Source: Sphaeroforma sirkka
Lineage: Eukaryota; Opisthokonta; Ichthyosporea; Ichthyophonida
Length of the DNA: 27,500 nt
Assembly: GCA_001586965.3 (NCBI GenBank)
Contig: LUCW03001557.1
Coordinates: 1-27,500, forward strand
Reading direction: 5' to 3'
The notes beneath the pieces were generated by a model, which ran no database searches, was not told where the DNA came from, and saw nothing but the letters and a program-made list of their open reading frames with translations. A program made the translations under genes and the position numbers. Shown here piece after piece: positions 1-11,003 of the stretch. Position 1 is the stretch's first letter. Every line of letters starts with the position of its first letter.

Positions 1-627
1 TGAACTGCAGCCTCCTGACAGCGCGCCCAAAGAAAGCCGATGCAGATATCGCCTCCCAGCCGACGTCCGCCTCATCGTGCTTACGCAAATAGTCAGACGC
101 ATCTTTGAAAAGTACTTTCTTGATCTGATTACGAGCCACCCCGGCTCTGCTACCCATGCTACCCAAGCTGGCTTCAAATCACGGTACTCCTGTCATACCC
201 AAGCACTTGCCGCCATGGAATCTGAGACACAGTCAGAAGAGGAGTGGAACGACGCCTGTCTGGACATAACTAAGGCATACGACAAGGCCGCTCTCCCACG
301 CCTATGGGTACTTCTGCGCCACGCTGGAATGCCCGAAAACTGGATCAACTGCCTCCGCGCGCTGTTTGGGATGGTCCCCTACCCGAGTGACATACCGCGG
401 CACGCTCTCGTCTCTATTTTATAAAATAAATGGCATCCTACAAGGCTCAATCGTCGGCCCCCAGCTCTTTTTTTTATCTACATGGATTCATTAGCTGTCA
501 CGCTAGCATAATTTCGGCCCAAGCTCAAAACCCTAAAACCTTAAATCGGTCCAAGCTCCTCGGTCGGTTTCGCTCCAGCCCTTCTTAGATGACATTGATA
601 CGTGGGGACGCAAATCTGACCTCAAAC
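1..627 (+). mobile_element. LINE (non-LTR retrotransposon) reverse transcriptase, 5' half, decayed and cut by an LTR element
   Basis: An open frame runs from base 2 to 424 and enters from outside the window. Its translation has the ordered landmarks of a LINE reverse transcriptase: a block like 'RPI..L...i.RifEK' (RLIVLTQIVRRIFEKY, about 68-118), then QAGFKSRYSCHTQAL, then CLDITKAYDKA (the first catalytic Asp region of RT), then LWVLLRHAGMPENW. After the stop at about 422 the family motif 'G.LQGS...P.LFF.Y' is still readable at about 429-490 in another frame (NGILQGSIVGPQLF), and a T-run at about 467-474 shifts the frame again. No YADD/FADD core could be found before the junction at 627. The gene is therefore a pseudogene. 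The 3' half resumes at 9324 after the inserted LTR element. No endonuclease domain lies in the window. The clade (R2, L1, I and so on) cannot be set by eye. Confidence 0.82.
624..627. repeat. Target-site duplication, left copy (aaac)
   Basis: The four bases aaac directly precede the LTR start (tgtaaac...). The same four bases follow the other LTR at 9320-9323. A 4-bp duplication is typical of Ty3/gypsy integrase. A 5-bp reading does not match, so the length is taken as 4. Confidence 0.75.
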
Positions 628-1222
628 TGTAAACTTCAATGGAAATTACTAGGTTTCAAACTATATTAAACTAAAATACAATTTAGTCAGTTAGGATTTA
701 GCAGTGGTAGCTTGTGTAAGAATGATCGGGACTGCCTCTTGTTAAGAGCCTAAATATCCTCGATCACACAGGGCATACCTCTAGCTGTTCTTTATTGAAT
801 AATTTTCACTAGAAGTACTAAGTGTTCATGACCACATGCCTAATTTGTAAATAGACATAATAACGTAAGTCACGTTAATACATTAGCTGATATAAATAAA
901 GTTCCATCTGAAGAAAAGTTAAAGAAAGAAAAAAGACTTATTGGATTTGGAGATTGGCGGGAGGACCAGAATCTATAAGTAGTAGTTCGGAGATTATAAA
1001 ATATAGTTTATAATATCCTACATCTACTAATGTCTCAAATAGGTCCAAGTAGATGAGTCATACCAAATACTCAGGCTATTGGAGCCATCAAAGTGAATTT
1101 AGAACACTTTGGAAATATTGGAAAAAAGAGCTTGTACTAAATTATTTAAAATACAAATAAAACCAATGTATTATCTCAATTGATCTTGATATTTTAGACT
1201 GACCGGAGGCCGTATTTCTACA
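628..1222 (-). repeat. 3' LTR of the Ty3/gypsy element
   Basis: This 595-bp block matches 8723-9319 almost base for base. On the - strand it starts TGTAGAAATACGG and ends GTTTACA, the usual inverted TG/CA termini. On the - strand it carries a TATAAA-like box at about 1012-1007 and an AATAAA polyadenylation signal at 796-791. That places the R region between them and U3 towards 1222. Confidence 0.93.
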
Positions 1223-1348
1223 TAGCCCCCAGTAGCTTTTAGAATTACGAACGTACGTTAAGATACGATCTAGTTGGTAAAGCGAAAACCAAAGTAAAAC
1301 GGTTTCGGTCATGACTTATCGAGTAAGTATGTGCCTATATGTACGAGT

Positions 1349-2890
1349 TCAAGACTCATGTTGTACTCTATGTCGTTTAGTATTTGGTCCAGTAACCATT
1401 TCCGATGTAGGCGCCTTACGTTTATTATTTGGTAAGGTATTAGCCAAAGGCTGTTCTTCATTAGTAAGTAAGTTTGAACAATTTTCTGCACTGTTGGTAA
1501 GCAGATCAGAAAGTTTAGTCACGTAGGAAGTAGGTGGCAAATAGGGAATTTCAGATCCGTCAGGGTTTGTAGTCACCTGAGGAAACCCTTTTCGTTTATC
1601 TCGTGTGTTCTTATGTAAACGCTTATTCCATTTCTTATTAAAGATACGAAGAAAGTCGCGAGATTCACGAAATGCATCGGAGGTTAGCCAAGCTACTGTC
1701 CCATCCATGAAACGGGTCTTGTAGTAAGTGTAACCGTCTTCGGATTTTTTGTCAATTATATCTTTGACTTGTGACTCCATAACTGGTATATCAGAATCAA
1801 ATGAGCGAGCGAATGAGAGTTCGGAGGTAGGGATACGGTGAATGCCTAGATTGGTTGCGTTAGTACCATCAATGTTATTCACTTCGTAAGTATCACTCTT
1901 CTCATCATGGTAGGAAATAACAAAAGGTCCTATCGTCTTAGAAGAGAGTTCGGTAACGTTGGCGTTTCGATTTATAATGTTAACGTAATCGCCGACTTTG
2001 AACTGAACAATGTTCTTAGTGTTATTCCATCGGTCATACGCTTTAAGTAGGACGCGATTCTTGTGCTCGAGTAAACAGGGGTAAACAACGTTCTGCATAT
2101 GATCGATCTTTTGTAGCCACGGGGTAGCGTGTTTCTCGGGCGCAGTTTTATCAAACGTTGCTTGTAATTCACTATAGCGGCCAAAGAAATAGTGAAACGG
2201 AGTGTTCCAGTTTGAGGATTCATGCAGTTATTCATTTTGAGTCTGAACCCATTTCAAATGATAAGGCCACATATCCTCAACGTCGTCTAATGCGGTACGC
2301 AAGAGTTTCTTAAGTTCTCTATGACGTGTCTCATTTGCACCCTGCGTTTGAGGTTTGTAAGGAACACCACGCCTATGGGTCATGCCTGATACGAGTATAA
2401 GTGCCTCCATTACGTTGGTACAAAACTCACTACCGTTATCAGAACATAGTACTCGGGGGAAACCGAAGTCATTAAAGACGTGATAGCATAATTCTGCCAC
2501 TGTTTGTGGACGTTTGTTCGGTATTGCATAAAGCAAGTTATAGCCCGAAGCCACACATAAGAAATGACAGATATATACATCGCCAGTATGCTTGGATCGC
2601 GGGAGTTTAACCAAATCGACCATGACTCGGCGCATCGGTTGGTCTTCTGTCACACTTTTTAGGGGTGCCCAACCGTATCGCTTGATCTGGTTCTTTTCAC
2701 AATCAGTACAGCGTCGGTATACTTCACGTATGGTTTCTTTCAGCGCCGGGTGATCAAGCCCTGCACGAATAGCCATCTTATAAGTATGCTCATATGCTCG
2801 ATGAGTTAAATTATGTATTATTTTAACTCTACTCTCGAGCTCTTCTAAGTCTGTCAGATTCTGTGTAACGCTGGCTGGATGAACCATAGA
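1349..2890 (-). pseudogene. Integrase region of the Ty3/gypsy element, with chromodomain-like C-terminus
   Basis: Seen: an H-H-C-C zinc-binding pattern (HNLTHRAYEHT ... CTDCEKNQ, about 2820-2695), followed by a retroviral-type integrase core with MVDLVKLPRS (first Asp, about 2615), VLCSDNGSEF (second Asp, about 2440) and TQGANETRHR (Glu, about 2330). The tail at about 1770-1625 (VKDIIDKKSEDGYTYYKTRF ... F...FNKKW) has the spacing of a chromodomain, and basic KRK/TKRHR clusters follow near the end. Known: chromoviruses use such a tail to target chromatin. Inferred: this element belongs to or near that group. It is a fossil and its coding part is interrupted. Confidence 0.85.
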
Positions 2891-3349
2891 CCCGTTAGAT
2901 AGGGCAACTTCAGTATCAGGAGGGGTAGACTCCTGAGATACGTAATTAACAACATTAGATTGTTAAAGTATCTTCTTCAGTTGTTTCGCAACTCCTGGCT
3001 GTTCTTTATCGCTTTAAGTAGTTGAGTGCGAGCTTCAGGTTTACACTCTTAGAGCTATGAGTCTTTAATCCATGGCCTTAGCTAGTTCCATGTTTTTACG
3101 ATCTAATGCCGTTTCAATCGGCATTACCTCGACTGCATTCTTGTTGGGTGCATGTGTTGTACGAGTCTTGAGCTTTTGTTCAAACTCTTTAGACTCCTCT
3201 AGTTTAGCTAAGAATTCGGTTGAGGGTTTCCACTTAGTGGTACCTGCAGGACCGATGCGACAAACAATGGTGTGTTTCCAAGTTGTCTTCTTAATAGAAT
3301 AGGATCCCTGATACAAGAACGTGTCGGTTTCACGGTCGACATAAATAGG

Positions 3350-3630
3350 TTCGTCTTGAATCATATTAATTAAATCACGTATCCATGGGTCAGAGTTACG
3401 TAAGGGACAACACAGCGTAATGGTAGATTTAGTAATATTAACATAATTTAACAACTGTGCGATAAGTTGACAAGGTGGGTTAGCCCACGCATTATGCTTT
3501 GATAAGTCAAGCTGAAATGCATCACCTTTAGGATGAGTCAACGACCTATATTCAGAAACCTGTTTGTTATGTTCTGCGGCGAACATATCAACAGTAAATG
3601 GACCCCATCGTGATTGAGCGAGGTTAAACC
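3350..3630 (-). pseudogene. Dam-like adenine-methyltransferase-type domain inside the Ty3/gypsy pol
   Basis: After the RNase H end (HIPGIHNHLPDMLSRL, about 3735-3690) the sequence contains WGPFTVDMFAAEHNKQ, then DAFQLDLSKHNAWANPPCQL, then CCPLRNSDPWIRDLI. The order F.(L/V)D.(F/C)A...N, Y, D...LD(W/L)S, WxNPP, then a hydrophobic strand and P.R.D..W, matches phage DNA N6-adenine methyltransferases (Dam family). It also matches the methyltransferase domain of DIRS-type retrotransposons. Between RNase H and integrase, Ty3/gypsy elements normally have only a short linker. Any biochemical activity is unknown. The assignment is by motif reading only. Confidence 0.6.
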
Positions 3631-3689
3631 ATTTCTTATTTAGCATCCAATCGGTTGCTAATAACTCCTTGACTGTTTTCTGGTAGTCG

Positions 3690-5520
3690 GGCACAAGTCG
3701 AGAGAGCATGTCAGGAAGATGGTTATGTATTCCTGGTATGTGTGTTATATTAAAAGCGAACTTGGCAATAATGTCATGCCAGCGGCTCACCAACTGTGAA
3801 TCAGGGTTCATATCTTTTTTAAGTATGTTAAAGACTTTTGATCACAGGCGACAGTAAAGCAACTTCCATAAAGGTAGTCTTTAAACTGTCTTAGCGCAGT
3901 AACTATAGCAAGGAGCTCTTGTTTAACGGTAGGGTAATTCCGTTGACTCTTATTATAACTCTTGCTAAAGAATTGTATGTAGCGCGGTTTACCATTTATC
4001 GTTTGGTAAAGCACTCCACCTACCGCACGATCTGAAGCGTCGGTTGCTACTTGGAATGGGACACCATCCACAGGGTACTGCATGATGGGTGCGTCCATTA
4101 CTTTACTTTTGACTAGTTTAAATGCATCATCACATTCTTTAGTCCAAAGCTTTCCCAAAGGTCCTTTGTGCAGCCGTAGGTGACTGAAAGGCTTTAAGTA
4201 ATGAGAAAGATGCGGTACCGAATCCGAGAAGAAGTTAACAAACCCACACACAGAGTTCACATCTCTTCCAGTAATTGGTGTTGATAAATCCAACAGAAAC
4301 TGTTTCTTGCCAGGATCAATTTCTACCCCTGCAGCAGATACTTTGTAGCCAGGTAAGTGTATAGTATCTTTAGCAAAAGAACACTTGTCCTCGTTAATCT
4401 TAAGTTTAGCATGATTAAGTCGCTTTAAGACTTCTTTAACGAGTTTAGCATGTTCATGTGCTGTCTTTGTAAAGATAACTATATCATCTAAATAGACTGA
4501 TACGTTATACGACAGGTCCGGAAATAGTTCCATCATAACTTGTTGGAAGCTGGTACTTCTTACCTTGCCAAGTAAAGGAAAAGTATTTCCTATGAGGCTC
4601 ATATATTTGTAGTTGATAGAATGCGGCTTTTATGTCTATCTTGGAAAAGATAGTCGCACCCTCCATTTTGCGTAGTATCTCGCTTATCTTAGGTAAGGGA
4701 GAACTATATTGCGGAATTAGTTTGTTGATTGGCGACAGGTCTAGTACTACTCTTGTTTTACTAAACGTTCCATCAGATTTATATTGATCGACCGCTATTA
4801 GAGCTAAGTTAACTGGGGTTGCATCATAATTGATTTCAATTAGACCCTGTTTTAACCAATCTTCGATTTGGGTTTTGACAACGTCTTTGTGTCTCCAACT
4901 CACGTAGTTATGTGAAGGACACTTTAACTTAGAGAAGTCGACGTTTGATAAGTCAAGTCTAACGTACCCATTAGAGAACTTAAACATACACCAGTCAGTT
5001 ATTGCAATCTTCCTGTTTTGTATAATTAAGTCCATAATTATATCGGTAAAGTGCGGAATCATATCCTTTGCTTCACCTTCCGGAGGTTTAGGTATCTTTA
5101 ACATATTATCATCTGACTGATCTTTATTCGGGTCTAGCCCATTAGGCAGACCAGTGAGTGTTATACCTAAACTGAGAAGATCAGTCATACCTATAATTAA
5201 ATCGTATTTCTGAGACATGTCAGTAACGATTAGGTGAGTCTTCACTTCTCTTCTATCTGACAGCATTATGTGTGCATAGTCAATGGCTTGTTCGCAAGTA
5301 GTAACTTTGCCATTTCCCAAGATTAAATCAGTTGTTTCGTTATGGACAGCCATATCTGTAGCGTAGGCTACTCGGCGTGAAATAGCAGAGACTTCAGCCC
5401 CTGGATCAAATAGTGCCATAACTTTTTCTCCATTTACGAAAACTGCTTGAAAGATACGTTCATCTCCTTTGGTATGGATTTTATTGAACATTTTCTCATA
5501 ATCTTGCTTTAGTGCACACA
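3690..5520 (-). pseudogene. Protease - reverse transcriptase - RNase H region of the Ty3/gypsy element
   Basis: In element order, the region starts with a retropepsin-like block (VMALFDPGAEVSAISRR, about 5430-5380). The RT palm follows (VVLDLSPINKLIPQYSSPLP, then FSKIDIKAAFYQL, about 4770-4600) and the catalytic SVYLDDIVIFTKT at about 4500. Next come the connection (GVEIDPGKKQ, about 4320) and RNase H (FQVATDASDRAVGGVLYQ, about 4060). These are diagnostic Metaviridae pol motifs. The region is part of a broken element. Confidence 0.92.
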
Positions 5521-5529
5521 TATGGTACT

Positions 5530-7565
5530 GTCAGTGCTTAACTTGGACGTCCGGTAAGTCCTTGCAATCCTCTTTGTGCCAACCGTTAGTACCCTTGCAA
5601 GTAGCACACTCTTTCATATAGTGTCCAAAATCTGGCTTGCCTGGTGCACACTTAACAGGGTCGTGTCTACCATTCCACTTGCCATTACGTTTTGTGAGGT
5701 TGTAACCACACTTCTTGCAAGGCGCTCTCACCTTCTTTTCACCTTTCGGTTCGGTAGAAGTAGAGCCAGTACCCCCTCCAGTAGTAGTGCGAGGTTTCTT
5801 AGTACTACGCGCAGTATTAGTCTCTACTGCGTTACGCTTAGTGGGCTGGGTGTAGCTCGTGGTACTAAGTACTCTAGTAGAGGGATTGGTATGCTTGTGA
5901 ACTATCTTCTCAAAGACAGACCAACGCATAGATCGCAAATCACCATAGGCGATGATGTCATCATTGACTTTCTTAAAGAGGTTAGCTCCCAGAGTCTCCA
6001 TCATCTGACAAATTAATAAATATTCGCCAGTATAGGTACGACCAACCATCCGAGTATTCATATGTGTCATATGAGCTAGAGCACCTCGAATAGTGGTATC
6101 GTTCGCAAAGAACTTGCGAGACTCTAGAAGTTCACGGTCACGTGCATCTTCAAAAAAGGTGTTAAGTATATTATCACGCAACTGGTGCCAGGGTAGGGCT
6201 TTCCAGTTGGGCTCATGAGCCTTCAAGATAGTTCGCCATTCACCTGGCTCACAGAAATGAATAAAGGCATTCATCATCTGCTTATCCTTAAGGCTGGCAG
6301 ATCCCTCAGTTGGTCGAAGGCCTTCAATGTCTCCACTGTACTCTCATTAGTAGAGAAATCGACCACAGCCTGCGCGTTACCTAGCTGCTTTGTAAAGCTT
6401 GGTTCTAAGTGTTCACGAGGCTCATGCTCAGTGCTACGGGCTGCTAGTGCCAAGATGGTGTCTATTTCCTTTCTCTTGTTATCGATTAGATAGCGAATGT
6501 TATCCGCTTTCTTATCGTCAAGGTCAGAGTCATTCAATAGACGGTCCTCAAGGACTTGCATACCAGAGCGTAATAGCCTGAGACGAGTATGTCTGGTTCT
6601 CACTTCCTCATCCTCAAGATTAGAGCGGGAACTCTCTAACGAGGTACTGGTGTAGCGATTGCCAAAATCGTGATTACCAGGGTTAGTTGGCAAATGAGGA
6701 TCGATATTACGACGATGGTAAGCCTCATCGAGTTCCATACGATCATATCCTCTGACAGGGTTAGGTTTGTCAAGAGGATGGTCAATGGTAGCATCAGAGC
6801 TATAGAGATTATATTTTGAAATATTGTCTCTCTCACCAGTGGTAACTGGCTTAGAGGTAAACTTACTGGCTGGTACACCAGTAGGTCTCGGGTTCGAAAC
6901 TCGGCCCGGAATTTTCTTCTTCTTCGGTATAGGAAGAATATCAGCCAAGTGGGACACGATAGAGGGGTCCACAACTCCTGCTGCCGCTAGCTCCTTCAAG
7001 AGCGATTCAGTGCGGTTCAATTGGCGTCGAGATTGAGAGGATCCAACCACTCGTTGTCGAGTTATGGCGTCCTCAGCTTCGGCCCCAAGATTTGAGCTGA
7101 ATAGAATGGCTTCTCCATCGATGGCGAAACCGAAATTTTCGGACAGGTCCAATACTTCCTTTTCACTCCGGATTTGTGCTGGAGTGTCCTTTAGATGTGG
7201 AGTTATAATGCCCCCCGACATTCGTATCCACGAATTTTCCAGCCTTTCGACGTTTATCCCCAATATTTGACGGCACGTGGTCAGGGGAGCAAGCTGGGGT
7301 CCTGAGCTTCACTCCTAGGTGATACACGGACGCTGGCGAGCCTTTCCGCGGTAGTAGATACCTCTTCTTCCAAGGCTTTAGGATCCGACGAGTCATCCTC
7401 AGAATACTCCTCAGTACCAACCTCAGAATTGGCTTCCCCAACAGTTTCCTCGGCAGGCTCAACTCCAGACAGGCTAGGTGTTTCCACAGGAACCTCAGGA
7501 ACCTCGGCAGGCTTAGCAGGCTTAGAGCTAGCGGCTCCCTTGCCTTTAGAAGTACCCTTAGCCAT
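5530..7565 (-). pseudogene. Gag region of the Ty3/gypsy element
   Basis: The first codons read MAKGTSKGKGAASSKP from 7563 on the - strand. An acidic, proline-rich N-terminal part follows, then a long hydrophilic/helical part, and near the end a Cys/His-rich segment (CKKCGYN ... HDPVKCAPGK ... HYMKECATCKGTNGWH, about 5715-5560). That segment probably acts as the nucleic-acid-binding knuckle, although its spacing is not the simple CCHC type. It lies directly upstream of the protease, as expected for Gag. The region belongs to a broken element. Confidence 0.75.
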
Positions 7566-9144
7566 AGTATTTGCTGGATAGTAAATCGATGTCAGACAGT
7601 CTAGAAGCAGTACACTACTGTAACTACCAAATAACTGAAAAAAATATGTAAATTTCGATGGAAAATTACTAGGTTTCAAACTATATTAAACTAAAATGCA
7701 ATTTAGTCAGTTAGGATTTAGCAGTGGTAGCTTGTGTAAGAATGATCGGGACTGCCTCTTGTTAAGAGCCTAAATATCCTCGATCACACAGGGCATACCT
7801 CTAGCTGTTCTTTATTGAATAATTTTCACTAGAAGTACTAAGTGTTCATGACCACATGCCTAATTTGTAAATAGACATAATAACGTAAGTCACGTTAATA
7901 CATTAGCTGATATAAATAAAGTTCCATCTGAAGAAAAGTTAAAAAAAAAAAAAAAAGACTTATTGGATTTTGGAGATTGGCGGGAGGACCAAAATCTATA
8001 AGTAGTAGTTCGGAGATTATAAAATATAGTTTATAATATCCTACATCTACTAATGTCTCAAATAGGTCCAAGGCTCCCTTGCCTTTAGAAGTACCCTTAG
8101 CCATAGTATTTGCTGGATAGTAAATCGATGTCAGACAGTCTAGAAGCAGTACACTACTGTAACTACCAAATAACTGAAAAAAATATGTAAATTTCGATGG
8201 AAAATTACTAGGTTTCAAACTATATTAAACTAAAATACAATTTAGTCAGTTAGGATTTAGCAGTGGTAGCTTGTGTAAGAATGATCGGGACTGCTTCTTG
8301 TTAAGAGCCTAAATATCCTCGATCACACAGGGCATACCTCTAGCTGTTCTTTATTGAATAATTTTCACTAGAAGTACTAAGTGTTCATGACCACATGCCT
8401 AATTTGTAAATAGACATAATAACGTAAGTCACGTTAATACATTAGCTGATATAAATAAAGTTCCATCTGAAGAAAAGTTAAAAAAAAAAAAAAAAGACTT
8501 ATTGGATTTTGGAGATTGGCGGGAGGACCAAAATCTATAAGTAGTAGTTCGGAGATTATAAAATATAGTTTATAATATCCTACATCTACTAATGTCTCAA
8601 ATAGGTCCAAGGCTCCCTTGCCTTTAGAAGTACCCTTAGCCATAGTATTTGCTGGATAGTAAATCGATGTCAGACAGTCTAGAAGCAGTACACTACTGTA
8701 ACTACCAAATAACTGAAAAATATGTAAATTTCGATGGAAAATTACTAGGTTTCAAACTATATTAAACTAAAATACAATTTAGTCAGTTAGGATTTAGCAG
8801 TGGTAGCTTGTGTAAGAATGATCGGGACTGCCTCTTGTTAAGAGCCTAAATATCCTCGATCACACAGGGCATACCTCTAGCTGTTCTTTATTGAATAATT
8901 TTCACTAGAAGTACTAAGTGTTCATGACCACATGCCTAATTTGTAAATAGACATAATAACGTAAGTCACGTTAATACATTAGCTGATATAAATAAAGTTC
9001 CATCTGAAGAAAAGTTAAAAAAAAGAAAAGACTTATTGGATTTTGGAGATTGGCGGGAGGACCAAAATCTATAAGTAGTAGTTCGGAGATTATAAAATAT
9101 AGTTTATAATATCCTACATCTACTAATGTCTCAAATAGGTCCAA
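7533..9144 (-). repeat. Tandem triplication (539-bp period) of the element's 5' end
   Basis: The block beginning ggctcccttgcctttag recurs at 7533, 8072 and 8611, exactly 539 bp apart. Each unit holds the gag start (ATG on the - strand), the untranslated leader of about 85 bp, and the LTR from its 3' end up to the point ...aataggtccaa(g). The LTR parts are 7647-8071, 8186-8610 and the complete 8723-9319. Copies differ by only a few bases and by A-run length (around 7945, 8485, 9018), so the amplification is recent. Each copy includes the LTR TATA-like box and the AATAAA signal. Only the innermost start codon leads into the rest of gag. Confidence 0.93.
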
Positions 9145-9319
9145 GTAGATGAGTCTTACCAAATACTCAGGCTATTGGAGCCATCAAAGTGAATTTAGAA
9201 CACTTTGAAAATATTGGAAAAAGAGCTTGTACTAAATTATTTAAAATACAAATAAAAAACCAATGTATTATCTCAATTGATCTTGATATTTTAGACTGAC
9301 CGGAGGCCGTATTTCTACA
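8723..9319 (-). repeat. 5' LTR of the Ty3/gypsy element
   Basis: This 597-bp block is the partner of 628-1222. It ends at ctaca (9315-9319), directly followed by the target duplication aaac and then LINE sequence. It is the outermost and only complete LTR copy of the triplicated 5' end. Confidence 0.93.
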
Positions 9320-9323
9320 AAAC
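9320..9323. repeat. Target-site duplication, right copy (aaac)
   Basis: This matches 624-627. Both copies are still identical, which supports a single insertion event into the LINE and no later loss of either flank. Confidence 0.75.
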
Positions 9324-11003
9324 AGGGTGTCATTAAACCCGGAGTACGATCTACCGACTTGCGACACGCGACGCCAACCCTCCGTATAAGTGGTGAGCTT
9401 GTCACGCCGACGCTTGCAGACGCACCTTGGAACACACGTTACCCCTGAAGATGGCACCCACACATGCCCGACCGAAACACTTCAAATATCTGGGGTTCCC
9501 ACTCTCTCACGGAGTACCAGGAATCAACCTTGCCAGACATAAGGAATCCCTGGTTGCAGCATTGTCACTGGGTATCGCCTCTTTCCGTACTTATGGCTTC
9601 CATGGCTTCAGCTGGCGACACCCCCGCAACCGACCATTGATGTTCAAAACATTCATCCTATCCACGGCTACATATGGCCTGAACATTATTGCCTGGGCTC
9701 CGCCTATATGGAAGGATGCGTTGGACCCCCTGTTCGAGCACTTTAACTCGTCACTCATCCAAGTAGCAACCATTATCATGGGCACTGAATACCCTCGGTT
9801 TCCCAAACATCAAACAAACTTACTCCACTTTTGCGGCCTGGTCCCCGCGCGACCATTAGCGGACTACCTCGAAGGCTGCCTGGGAATACAACTCGACTCA
9901 ATGGCCAGCACAAATCCACTTACCCCTCTGACGCAACCCGCCTGGGCCCACGACAAACCATCACACGCTTCCCGTACAGTATCTATGCTCACCTGAAAAC
10001 TGTACACAAAACCACGGGCAGGCGTACACCCGACCATGTAGCCCTCCGCCAACGCTGTGACGACATCAGGAAGAACTCAATAAAACGTTGGTCCAACAAG
10101 GAGATCGCGGCAATGGCCCGGCGCCAATACTGCTACCAACTGGTTATGAGTAAACCGCCAACCTCAAACCGAGACACAGCCAGACACGACAACTTCAATC
10201 GCTGCTTCGAGTGTACACCAATCCGGCTCTGTGCTATGATTGTTACGAATACGTACATGTTCACATTGCTCGACTACCGCACCGACGGCTGTCTCTGCCA
10301 TGTCTGTCCCGATAGCCACAAGTTCATTACCAGCCACTTTACCTGCATCCAACAACTGATTCGACGCATCCTGGTAGGCCCGAAACTGCCGCCCATTGGC
10401 CCTGACCTCCTTCAGCAATTACAGGAGTGCCACGACTTCCACGGTATCTGGACCCTCCACGAACACCTTGGATCTTTTCTCCACCTTGTTGAAGAACCAC
10501 CGTACCCTCACCCGTCCCTGACACATCAACAGACGTTCCCCATACCCCGGCTAATCACGCTGTTGAAGTACTACTTCCAAATTTCGGTTCAAACCAAATC
10601 ATCGCGCTTATTGGTTCCGCCTATGATACTTCCGATCCAGGCTAGCCAACACATACCAAATTCATCCGTGGTCTGGTGCGGCATTGGCTTAACCCCATCC
10701 TCGCTCCTCGACCGGATTATGACGGATAACCTGGTCCTTCTTGATATTTCGTACTCTGCACTAATCCATTCCGCGGCACTACACGGCGCAGACCCGATCC
10801 GTACCACAGAGGTGGGTATTCTACTTAGTAGGTCAGCAAGCGAATACATGGAACATTCGATAGTAACAGTGTTTTGTCAACACAGGCCCGAATTGACTCA
10901 GCGCATATCTTCCATTGTCGACTCACTTGGCCCAAGCTTCAAACGGGAATATACTGACCACTTCTTCCCATCAATCTTTCCTGAACCACTACAGCGACTA
11001 TGA
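9324..11003 (+). mobile_element. LINE reverse transcriptase, 3' half, decayed
   Basis: This continues the LINE of 1-627 beyond the inserted LTR element. The frame at about 9397-9996 contains KHFKYLGFPLSHG (the conserved KYLG block after the RT palm), then RHKESLVAAL..., FKTFILSTATYGLNIIAWAPP and FEHFNSSLIQ, the usual LINE 'thumb' region. The frame then shifts somewhere in about 9930-9990 into a second one that stays open to the TGA at 11001-11003. This second part carries ALRQRCDDIRKNSIKRW and a terminal CxxC...H..C knuckle (CHVCPDSHKFITSHFTC, about 10296-10348), as found at the C-terminus of many LINE ORF2 proteins. Just after the junction (9324-9396) the frame is also disrupted. It is a pseudogene with at least two frame changes in this half. 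No poly(A) tail or clear 3' terminus was seen after 11003. Confidence 0.82.

Larger units (their letters stand above)
628..9319 (-). mobile_element. Ty3/gypsy (chromovirus-like) LTR retrotransposon, nested in a LINE, broken
   Basis: The element lies on the - strand with its 5' end at 9319 and its 3' end at 628. It has LTRs of about 595 bp (628-1222 and 8723-9319) with TG...CA-type ends and aaac flanks. In element order the parts are gag (about 7560-5530), aspartic protease (about 5410), reverse transcriptase with YLDD (about 5000-4400), RNase H (about 4060-3690), a Dam-like domain (about 3630-3350), integrase with HHCC and DDE (about 2820-2250) and a chromodomain-like tail (about 1770-1625). 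The order RT-RH-IN places it in Ty3/gypsy, not copia. A G-rich polypurine tract (1223-1235, ACTGGGGGCTA on the - strand) abuts the 3' LTR. The two LTRs differ by only roughly a dozen positions by eye, so insertion is recent. The coding part is not whole, with about half a dozen interruptions. The 5' end is tandemly repeated. Confidence 0.93.

Noticed and set aside
6884-6910. A tRNA B-box-like word (ctcgggttcgaaactcgg) suggesting a tRNA gene
   Set aside because: It lies within the gag region of the LTR element, with no A box, anticodon arm or acceptor stem at the right spacing.
7647-8610. Two additional solo or tandem LTR elements
   Set aside because: Each extra LTR piece lacks the same outer part and is fused to the start of gag at the same point with a constant 539-bp period, so it is an internal tandem amplification and not separate insertions.
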